Under the pieces are notes generated by a model, which did not search any database, was not told the DNA's origin, and saw only the letters and a list, made by a program, of their open reading frames with translations. Source: Haloferacaceae archaeon PL-Br10_E2g29 (lineage in GTDB: Archaea; Halobacteriota; Halobacteria; Halobacteriales; Haloferacaceae). From it: DNA of 5,003 nucleotides. This document shows, piece by piece, positions 1-5,003 of the stretch; the stretch's first letter is position 1, and the number at the start of each line of letters is the position of its first letter. The stretch spans positions 1 through 5,003 of the forward strand of contig LKMS01000134.1 of NCBI GenBank assembly GCA_001563965.1, read 5' to 3'. A program made the translations under genes and the position numbers.

Positions 1-24
1 CAGGTCGGAACCTCAACGGTATCA

Positions 25-246
25 ATGGACTGCACCGACGCCGAACTCGACCGACTCAAAACGCTGGTCGGCGACTACCCGGATTTCCGGATTGACGAAC
101 TCATCAGCCCCGAAGAGGCCGACGGAACACACGCACGCATCTCCTCGCGATCGGATGCCGCGCGGCTAGCGAGTTTTTGTGACAACGTGTTTCAGTCGGT
201 GTTCGGCTACGAGGAAACCTACCGGGGCTGGGTGGTGTCGATCTGA
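25..246 (+). CDS. Small acidic protein of unknown function, possibly 5'-partial
   Basis: Encodes 73 residues if translation begins at the ATG at 25. The frame stays open back to base 1 (eight more codons, no stop), so the true start may lie left of the window. I do not recognise the family. The product is soluble and acidic, with no signal peptide or membrane segment. It opens with a likely helix (DAELDRLKTLVGDYPDF), followed by an E/D-rich middle and a C-terminal aromatic segment ending in YRGWVVSI. Two cysteines (residues 3 and 52) are not arranged as a metal site. Acidic composition and codon use match the neighbouring haloarchaeal genes, which supports real coding. It converges on the DUF2892 gene, with 35 bases between the stops. 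No Shine-Dalgarno site is visible in the 24 bases before the ATG. Function cannot be inferred from what is seen. Confidence 0.7.
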   Translation: MDCTDAELDRLKTLVGDYPDFRIDELISPEEADGTHARISSRSDAARLASFCDNVFQSVFGYEETYRGWVVSI

Positions 247-281
247 GCCACCGACCCCAGAACGAACCGGAAACCAACCAG

Positions 282-527
282 TCAGTCGATGCGATCGATC
301 GACACAGGGTCGTCGTAGTCGACAGTGGTGTCGATCCCGAGCGCCTGGTTCAGCCCGCAGAAGCAGGTCGTCGCGTTGAATCCGAGGCCAATCGCGCCGA
401 CTGCAGCGAGAATGCCTTTCGATCGGCTTCCCTTTCGGAGGAGTGCAATGGCGACGATACTCAGTACGACCGCACCCACCGCGCGAAGCAGTCTGTCGGT
501 TCCACCAACGTTTGAATCAACGTCCAT
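282..527 (-). CDS. DUF2892 / YgaP-type two-helix membrane protein
   Basis: Encodes 81 residues. The N-terminal NVGGTDRLLRAVGAVVLSI block (residues 6-24) is the hallmark of the DUF2892 (YgaP-like transmembrane) family. In that family an N-terminal 'NVGxxDRxxR' stretch precedes two membrane helices. Here the helices are about residues 13-30 and 37-52, joined by a basic loop (RKGSRSKG) that should face the cytoplasm. The second helix runs into a short Cys-containing segment (C55-F-C57) and then GLNQALGIDT, matching the family's usual 'C..Y/x..LGI.T' ending. An acidic tail follows. In bacteria the domain can be fused to a rhodanese domain (YgaP); no rhodanese is present here. I chose the ATG at 527 because an upstream ATG at 563 adds 12 residues outside the family core. 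Family assignment is fairly firm. The physiological role of stand-alone DUF2892 proteins is not established, and a link to sulfur handling would be a guess. Confidence 0.85.
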   Translation of the reverse strand: MDVDSNVGGTDRLLRAVGAVVLSIVAIALLRKGSRSKGILAAVGAIGLGFNATTCFCGLNQALGIDTTVDYDDPVSIDRID

Positions 528-580
528 ACCACACGTTAGCTCGGCAGACACTTGTAGATTCACCCACCCGTTCGTCAGTT

Positions 581-592
581 TCGATGCATCGA
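581..592. repeat. 12-bp perfect palindrome upstream of the DUF2892 gene
   Basis: TCGATGCATCGA is its own reverse complement and lies between gltX and the DUF2892 gene, 54-65 bases upstream of the DUF2892 ATG. Its position would suit a dimeric regulator's operator or an upstream element. A palindrome of this length is expected about once by chance in 5 kb, so significance is uncertain. No second copy was noticed in this window. Confidence 0.3.
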
Positions 593-638
593 GTTCCGCC
601 AGCCGAACGAACCCCTACCAACGACGGTGGTCAGCAAC

Positions 639-2360
639 TCACGGATGTGCGTAGTAGACGACGGCGCTCTCGTCGTCGTGGCTGTCGACACGGACAAAGC
701 CGATTCGCTCGAACTGAATGATCTCGTTGACTTCCGTTTCAGCGAACGCCGGTTCAGCCAGCCCAGTTACGTCGCCATCGGGCGTTCGCATCGTGACCGA
801 AACCGTCGATTCGGCAGGCACCCAGTGGATGACAGCAACGCCGTCGTCACGGACTGCAGAGATGTCATCACCGGTGGCGACGAACTCGCCGTCGGCGTAG
901 CGAACACAGCCGTAGCCTTTGAGCCAGATTCGCTCGCCTTCGCTCGGAAGATCGTCGGGTTCGACGAGCACGGCGTCGTCGACCGGAATCTCTCGCGTCC
1001 CGCGATCCTCGTGGTTCGGGTGCAGCGGTGGATGGCCAGCGGCCGGTTTGGCCTCGCCGCCGAGAGGAACACGCTGGCCGTCCCGAACGAGGAAGTAGCG
1101 GTTGGCCTCGTCGTCAACGCGGTCGCGATTGGAGGCGTAGATCGACGACATGGCGAGATCCACATCCGAGGTCGACATCCCCAGACCGATCATCGCTTCA
1201 ACGATGGCCTCGCCGCGAATGCCGCGACGTCTCACCGACTGGAGGGTCGGTGCGCGCGGGTCGTCCCAGCCATCGAGCTCGCCGCTCGCGATCAGTTCAG
1301 CAATCGTCGACGTCGACATTTTGCTATCGTACTCGTCGATCTGGACGTGCCCCCAGTGGAGCACTTCGGGGTACTCCCAATCGAAGTAGTCGTAGAGAAA
1401 CTGCTGGCGTTTGGCCGAGTCTTGGAGGTCGATTCCGCGGATGATGTGGGTGATGCCGGTGAGGTGGTCATCAATTGCCGACTGGAAGTCGAGCATGGGC
1501 CAACAGCGGTATTCACTCGCCTCCTCGCGGGGATGTGGCGTGTCGATCATCCGGAAGGCAACCCAGTCGCGCAGCGCGGGGTTTTTGTGTTCGATGTCGG
1601 TCTTTACGCGAAGAACCATCTCGCCTGAGTTGTACTCGCCGTCAACCATCGCCGCAAACTCGTCGAGGACGGTTTCGGGAGCTTTGTCACGGTTGGGCGA
1701 TGGCGTGCCGTCTTTTTTGAGTGCAGAGAACTCCTCGGCTGGCAGATCGCAGGTGTAGGCGTTGCCCAGTTCGATCAGCTTGTGGGCATACTCGTAGTAC
1801 GTCTCGACGCGATCCGAGGCACGGTAAACCTCGTCGGGTTCGAAGCCGAGATACTCGATGTCGTCGAGAATGGCGTCGTAGGCCGAGAGGTCGGGCCGTT
1901 TAGTTTCGGGGTCGGTGTCGTCGAACCGGACGACGAACTCGCCGTCGTAGCGGTCGCAGTAGGTGCCAATAACGGCAGGCATCCGGGCATGACCGAGATG
2001 CCACGGGCCGTTGGGGTTGGGTGCGGCCCGCAGACGGACGGTGTCGTACGCCTCGACGTTCGGAAGATCAGGCAGCGTCTGTTCGTCGTTCTCGTCTTCG
2101 GCATCGAGTTCCGCAATGAGATCGGCATCGAGTTCGGCGAGTCGCTCCCGGCGGGCCTCGCGGTCCAACTGTCCGATCGTGCCGACGACTTGGCCGACGA
2201 CGCCCGGTACCTCGTTGCCGTGCGGTCGGAAATCCGGGTTCTCGCCCATCAGTGGGCCCATAATCGCACCCACGTCGGGATCACTGTCGTGTTTGAGCGC
2301 GTTGAACAGGGCGTGTTTCTCGGCTTCCGCCTTGACGCGCTCGCGGAGTTGGTCGTCCAT
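639..2360 (-). CDS. gltX: Glutamyl-tRNA synthetase, archaeal type (EC 6.1.1.17)
   Basis: This 573-residue cytoplasmic class I enzyme activates glutamate with ATP and charges tRNA(Glu). The N-terminal archaeal helical region (about 1-100) contains the conserved GAIMGPLMGENPDFR block and an acidic linker. The Rossmann catalytic domain follows, with the HIGH motif as HLGH (121-124) after APNPNGPW, RFDDTDP (145-151), the GIDL segment (309-312), and the KMSKS loop as KMSTS (347-351). The C-terminal beta-barrel anticodon-binding part spans about 420-573 and includes GHPPLHPNHEDRGTREI. The length is normal for haloarchaea. I chose the ATG at 2360 because the frame runs open further upstream, but the extra 31 residues are basic, non-acidic and unlike the family. 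Archaea of this group lack glutaminyl-tRNA synthetase as a rule. The enzyme is therefore expected to be non-discriminating, also making Glu-tRNA(Gln) for the GatDE amidotransferase; this is family knowledge, not visible here. Confidence 0.97.
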   Translation of the reverse strand: MDDQLRERVKAEAEKHALFNALKHDSDPDVGAIMGPLMGENPDFRPHGNEVPGVVGQVVGTIGQLDREARRERLAELDADLIAELDAEDENDEQTLPDLPNVEAYDTVRLRAAPNPNGPWHLGHARMPAVIGTYCDRYDGEFVVRFDDTDPETKRPDLSAYDAILDDIEYLGFEPDEVYRASDRVETYYEYAHKLIELGNAYTCDLPAEEFSALKKDGTPSPNRDKAPETVLDEFAAMVDGEYNSGEMVLRVKTDIEHKNPALRDWVAFRMIDTPHPREEASEYRCWPMLDFQSAIDDHLTGITHIIRGIDLQDSAKRQQFLYDYFDWEYPEVLHWGHVQIDEYDSKMSTSTIAELIASGELDGWDDPRAPTLQSVRRRGIRGEAIVEAMIGLGMSTSDVDLAMSSIYASNRDRVDDEANRYFLVRDGQRVPLGGEAKPAAGHPPLHPNHEDRGTREIPVDDAVLVEPDDLPSEGERIWLKGYGCVRYADGEFVATGDDISAVRDDGVAVIHWVPAESTVSVTMRTPDGDVTGLAEPAFAETEVNEIIQFERIGFVRVDSHDDESAVVYYAHP

Positions 2361-2380
2361 TTGCTGTGGATTCAGCGCGA

Positions 2381-2392
2381 TTGGCCAAAAGC
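2381..2392 (-). promoter_or_regulatory. Weak candidate TATA-like element for gltX
   Basis: On the minus strand, GCTTTTGGCC has its T-run centred about 28 bases before the gltX ATG at 2360. That is the spacing expected for a TATA box driving a leaderless or nearly leaderless haloarchaeal transcript. The match to a TTTAWA-type box is poor, and no purine-rich BRE stands out. It lies in the 107-base region shared with the divergent MFS gene, for which I see no convincing TATA element or ribosome binding site. Confidence 0.22.
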
Positions 2393-2467
2393 GGTGTGAC
2401 TTACGCTGCACAGCGGATGCGTTCGAGCAGTCGGAACGCTTGAGGGCCCCCACTCGAAACCGTCACC

Positions 2468-3625
2468 GTGAGCCGACGACGCCTCTTTGGATCGCTCTGC
2501 GGGCTTGTCTTCTTTCTCAATCTCGCCAGAATCGTTTTCGCCCCGTTGGTGGATGTGTTTATTGCCGAGTTCGGCATTGGCGAGGCGACCGCTGGGCTCA
2601 TTGTGACGCTGGTGTGGGTTGGGAGTGCCTCACTGCGACTGCCGACCGGCTGGCTGCTGACGCGATTCCCACGGCACTATCTCGTTATTGGCTCTGGCAG
2701 CCTGCTGGCCGTTTCGGCTGCCGCTGCCGGCTCGGCTACGACCGTCCGACAGCTCATGGCTGGGGCGTTTTTTATGGGCACCGCTTCGGGCGTCTACTTC
2801 GTCTCGGCGAACCCGCTGTTGAGTGAGCTATTTCCCAAACGCGTCGGCCGCGTTATGGGTATCCACGGGGCGGCAACGCAGGTCGCGGCGGTGGTTGCAG
2901 CCCCACTTGTTGTCGTCTCGTTGTGGGTTGATTGGCGGCTCGCGCTGTGGACGATTGCGGTCGGCGCGGCGATACTGACGGTCTACACAGTCAGTGCAGC
3001 CCGCCGAACCGAACTCCCTGATGCCGGCAAAAACGACCGATCGCTCCTTGCAGGCGCGGCCTCAGAGTGGCGAATCATCGCTGCCGCCCTCGCGTTAGCC
3101 GGCACCGCCGTCTTCGTCTGGCAGGGCGTGTTCAATTTTTATGAGCTGTATCTGCAGTCCCGTGGTCTGTCATCGGCCGCAGCCTCAGCGATGCTGACGA
3201 TCGTCTTTGCAGCCGGCGTGCCAGCCTTTTTCTTCGCCGGCGAGTTGGCCGACGACCTCCCTTCAGTGCCGCTGTTGTTGGGCATTGTCGGCTCCTTTGC
3301 TGGCTGTCTGTTGTTGTTGGTCGCCGCAGAGAGCCTGGTCGCGCTGGCTGTCGTCTCCGTGCTGCTTGGCTTTGTGATCCACGCGGTGTTTCCCGCGACC
3401 GACGCCTACATTCTGACCGCGCTGCCGGATTCGTCCCGTGGCAGTGCGTACGCCGTTTTTAGTTCCGTCTGGATGCTTTCACAGGCAGGGGGGTCGTCTG
3501 TTCTCGGTGTGCTGATCGAGGGGGGCTACAGCTACGATACCGTGTTTGCGGCCGGTGCGCTCGTCCTCGTCGGAACGGTCGTCGTTCTCGGTGTGTTCGA
3601 ACGCGCCGGTCGGCTCCCCGCCTGA
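2468..3625 (+). CDS. Major facilitator superfamily (MFS) transporter, substrate unknown
   Basis: This 385-residue cell-membrane protein is almost entirely hydrophobic, with about twelve predicted helices: roughly 7-27, 40-62, 70-90, 96-118, 129-153, 156-176, then 201-225, 236-258, 266-286, 288-310, 325-348 and 355-377. A hydrophilic loop (about 178-200) joins the two six-helix halves. The loop between helices 2 and 3, GWLLTRFPRH (61-70), is a degenerate MFS motif A. The matching loop in the second half is GELADDLP (258-265). The basic N-terminus MSRRR fits a cytoplasmic start. The start is GTG at 2468: an in-frame stop at 2441 excludes a longer form, and the next ATG falls deep inside helix 4. 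Overall shape resembles nitrate/sugar-phosphate/drug-type MFS carriers, but nothing seen fixes the substrate or direction of transport. It diverges from gltX with a 107-base gap. Neighbours give no clue to its cargo. Confidence 0.92.
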   Translation: MSRRRLFGSLCGLVFFLNLARIVFAPLVDVFIAEFGIGEATAGLIVTLVWVGSASLRLPTGWLLTRFPRHYLVIGSGSLLAVSAAAAGSATTVRQLMAGAFFMGTASGVYFVSANPLLSELFPKRVGRVMGIHGAATQVAAVVAAPLVVVSLWVDWRLALWTIAVGAAILTVYTVSAARRTELPDAGKNDRSLLAGAASEWRIIAAALALAGTAVFVWQGVFNFYELYLQSRGLSSAAASAMLTIVFAAGVPAFFFAGELADDLPSVPLLLGIVGSFAGCLLLLVAAESLVALAVVSVLLGFVIHAVFPATDAYILTALPDSSRGSAYAVFSSVWMLSQAGGSSVLGVLIEGGYSYDTVFAAGALVLVGTVVVLGVFERAGRLPA

Positions 3626-3713
3626 CGATGTGCAGGTTACTGTGCTTGCGCTCAAGTGCTGCTTCAACACAGAGCGGTGACCCCCTGCGACATACTGACC
3701 AACTCACTGGACG

Positions 3714-3731
3714 AAAGTGAAACAAAAAAGG
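3714..3731 (+). promoter_or_regulatory. Candidate A-rich promoter (BRE/TATA-like) for the microprotein ORF
   Basis: The stretch GAAAGTGAAACAAAAAAGG is the most A-rich on this strand in the gap after the MFS gene. Its A-run is centred about 26 bases before the ATG at 3752. That position suits a TATA box serving a leaderless transcript, with purine-rich GAAA upstream as a possible BRE. It is not a canonical haloarchaeal TATA box, so this is an inference from composition and spacing. Confidence 0.35.
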
Positions 3732-3751
3732 CGTTGTGTCTCAACGTTACA

Positions 3752-3892
3752 ATGGCATTCGGGGCGATTGCTCTGATGATTGGCGCGATTCTCACCGCAG
3801 ACATTCGGCTGCCGACCGCCGTTGTTGGTCACGAGAGCTCGACGGTGCTCGTGAGCCCCATCGGGCTCCGGCTGCTTGGATTTGACGGCTAA
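3752..3892 (+). CDS. Possible 46-residue membrane microprotein
   Basis: The reading frame from ATG 3752 to TAA 3890-3892 encodes 46 residues. It begins with one hydrophobic helix (MAFGAIALMIGAILTADI, about 2-20). A short polar stretch (GHESS, 28-32) follows, then a second moderately hydrophobic, possibly amphipathic, segment (VLVSPIGLRLLGF). I do not recognise the family. The frame is open upstream to a GTG at 3656, which would add 32 residues. Those residues are compositionally unlike the rest and overlap the A-rich promoter-like element, so the shorter ATG form is preferred. The gene lies 126 bases after the MFS stop on the same strand and converges on the Cdc48 gene with 20 bases between stops. 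A 6-bp stem (GAGCCC at 3853-3858, GGGCTC at 3863-3868) falls inside it. It could still be a chance open frame. Confidence 0.45.
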   Translation: MAFGAIALMIGAILTADIRLPTAVVGHESSTVLVSPIGLRLLGFDG

Positions 3893-3907
3893 AAAACAGG
3901 TCGAAAA
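3891..3907 (-). terminator. T-rich terminator-like stretch after the Cdc48-type gene
   Basis: Read on the minus strand, the 22 bases after the TAA stop hold TTTT (3907-3904) and then TTTTTT (3896-3891). Archaeal RNA polymerase commonly terminates at such T-runs without needing a hairpin. The runs overlap the stop codon of the convergent microprotein ORF. No comparable T-run lies on the plus strand here. Confidence 0.6.
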
Positions 3908-3912
3908 GACGC

Positions 3913-5003
3913 TTACTGGAACGCGCCGCCGAGACCGACCTCGTCGCGCTCGATGTCGCTCTTGCCGAACTTGCGCTCGATCTCGTCGTAGCGTTCGCGG
4001 GTCTCGGGAGTCACACTCGCCGTGACCTGCCCAAGCGCCTGCTCGAAGTGGTCCATCGTCACGCGAACGTTGCCGACCGATTCGGCGACCTCCTCGCGGG
4101 TGACGCTTGCGATGAACTCCCGGCTGGCAGCCATCGACGCCTCGCGGCAGACCGCTTCGATGTCCGCGCCGACGTAGCCCTCCGTGCGGCGGGCCAGTTT
4201 GTCGAGATCCACGTCGTCGGCCAGTGGTTTTTCGCCCGTGTGGACTTCGAAGATCTTCCGGCGGGCCTCCTCGTCGGGCACGGGCACGTGGACGTGACGG
4301 TCCAAGCGACCGGGCCGCAGCAGTGCCGAGTCGATCAGGTCTGGGCGGTTCGAGGTGGCGATCACCACGACATCTTCCAGCGATTCGAGCCCGTCGAGTT
4401 CGGTCAGCAGCTGGCTGACCATTCGTTCGCCGACGCCCGAATCCGTGCTTTGCGAACCGCGTTCGGCCGCAATCGAGTCGATCTCGTCGAAAAACACCAC
4501 GGTCGGAGCGTTCTCGCGGGCCTTGCTGAACACTTCACGAACGCCTTTCTCGCTTTCGCCGACGAACTTGTTGAGCAGTTCGGGGCCTTTGATCGAGATG
4601 AAGTTCGATTCGGCCTCGTTGGCGACCGCCTTGGCGAGCAGGGTCTTGCCGGTTCCCGGTGGGCCGTACAGCATGACGCCTTTCGCGGCGGCCATATCGA
4701 GCTGCTCGAACACCTCGGGGTATTCGAGCGGCCACTGGATCGTCTCGCGAAGGCGCTCTTTGGTGTCCTCTAAGCCACCAACGTCTGCCCAGGTGACATC
4801 CGGCACCTCGACGAACACTTCGCGCAGCGCGCTCGGTTCGATTCCTTTTAACGCCGATTTGAGGTCCGACTCGAGAACCTCGATGGATTCGAGCACCTCG
4901 GCGTCGATCTCATCGCTTTCGAGATCGAGGCGTGGGCGAATCCGGCGCAGGGCGTGCATCGCGGCCTCTTTGGCGAGGCTTTCGAGATCCGCACCGACGA
5001 AGC
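3913..5003 (-). CDS. cdc48: Cdc48/VCP-type AAA+ ATPase, C-terminal half (5' end beyond the window)
   Basis: About 362 C-terminal residues are visible; the frame enters open from the right edge. The family member is a cytoplasmic hexameric unfoldase with an N-domain and two AAA+ domains (D1, D2), usually about 740 residues, that extracts and unfolds proteins, probably for the proteasome. The first visible residues (FVGADLESLAKEAAMHALRR) are the end of D1. Complete D2 follows: Walker A GPPGTGKT (visible residues 113-120, bases 4642-4665), pore loop KFVGES (145-150), Walker B VVFFDEID (168-175), sensor-1 ATSNRPD with Asn218, arginine fingers in RPGRLDR (R229, R232), and sensor-2 GYVGADIEA (275-283). 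All catalytic residues are present, so D2 should be active. An ATG at 4959 is internal, not the start, because family-conserved sequence continues upstream. The tail ends GGAFQ. Haloarchaea often carry several Cdc48 paralogues, and I cannot tell which this is. PAN is less likely because D1 sequence precedes D2. Confidence 0.96.
   Translation of the reverse strand, partial: FVGADLESLAKEAAMHALRRIRPRLDLESDEIDAEVLESIEVLESDLKSALKGIEPSALREVFVEVPDVTWADVGGLEDTKERLRETIQWPLEYPEVFEQLDMAAAKGVMLYGPPGTGKTLLAKAVANEAESNFISIKGPELLNKFVGESEKGVREVFSKARENAPTVVFFDEIDSIAAERGSQSTDSGVGERMVSQLLTELDGLESLEDVVVIATSNRPDLIDSALLRPGRLDRHVHVPVPDEEARRKIFEVHTGEKPLADDVDLDKLARRTEGYVGADIEAVCREASMAASREFIASVTREEVAESVGNVRVTMDHFEQALGQVTASVTPETRERYDEIERKFGKSDIERDEVGLGGAFQ

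Noticed and set aside
292..301. CGATCGATCG palindrome inside the DUF2892 gene
   Set aside because: It is coding sequence for the Ser-Ile-Asp-Arg tail and a simple GATC-type repeat common in haloarchaeal DNA.
627..1628. Long 333-codon open frame on the plus strand opposite gltX
   Set aside because: It is antisense to the catalytic and C-terminal parts of a firmly identified gltX. Its translation is Arg/Val-rich without motifs, as expected from the mirror of a GC-rich, Asp/Glu-rich gene.
1782..2399. 205-codon plus-strand open frame opposite the gltX N-terminal part
   Set aside because: Shadow of the gltX coding strand; no recognisable domain, and it conflicts with the conserved N-terminal and HLGH region.
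2361..2453. N-terminal extension of gltX by 31 residues
   Set aside because: The added residues are basic and Ser/Arg-rich, unlike the acidic family N-terminus that begins naturally at the ATG at 2360. The extension would also fill nearly the whole divergent promoter region.
3643..3660. Imperfect CTTG-CGCT-CAAG hairpin after the MFS stop
   Set aside because: The stem is only four pairs and no T-run follows, so it does not support a terminator or RNA element.
3853..3868. GAGCCC / GGGCTC hairpin with a 4-base loop near the end of the microprotein ORF
   Set aside because: A possible intrinsic terminator for the plus strand, but no T-run follows it on that strand, and a 6-bp GC stem is common by chance in this DNA.
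4048..4773. 241-codon plus-strand open frame opposite the Cdc48 D2 domain
   Set aside because: Antisense of the conserved D2 ATPase core; composition (His/Arg/Val-rich) is that of a mirror frame.
1..5003. Search for tRNA/rRNA genes, CRISPR repeats, insertion-sequence ends or a defence-type gene cluster
   Set aside because: None seen by eye. The gaps are too short for most of these and the genes are housekeeping or generic membrane proteins.

Overview
The window looks like a piece of a haloarchaeal (class Halobacteria) chromosome. The evidence is the strongly acidic proteins, the archaeal GlnRS-like type of glutamyl-tRNA synthetase with haloarchaeal-style motifs, a Cdc48-type AAA+ ATPase, moderately high GC with C/G-ending codons, and almost no visible Shine-Dalgarno sites, as expected where leaderless transcripts are common. 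I cannot name a genus from the sequence alone.

Layout from left to right: a small acidic protein I do not recognise (25-246, +, possibly continuing left of the window); a DUF2892/YgaP-type two-helix membrane protein (282-527, -); gltX, a complete glutamyl-tRNA synthetase (639-2360, -); a divergent 12-helix MFS transporter with a GTG start (2468-3625, +); a possible 46-residue membrane microprotein (3752-3892, +) preceded by an A-rich promoter-like element; and the C-terminal half of a Cdc48-type double AAA+ ATPase (3913 to beyond 5003, -), followed by a T-rich terminator-like stretch. No stretch over 300 bases lacks a gene; the longest gaps are 126, 111 and 107 bases.

The genes do not form an obvious pathway. 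gltX and the DUF2892 gene share a strand with a 111-base gap and no clear T-run terminator between them, so read-through is possible. gltX and the MFS gene diverge from a shared 107-base region. The microprotein and Cdc48 genes converge with only 20 bases between their stops. This is mostly ordinary housekeeping sequence. I found no convincing mobile element, CRISPR array, RNA gene or new defence-type system. The points most worth a second look are the microprotein, the Phe-containing C-terminal tail of the Cdc48 protein, the palindrome upstream of the DUF2892 gene, and the unrecognised first gene.
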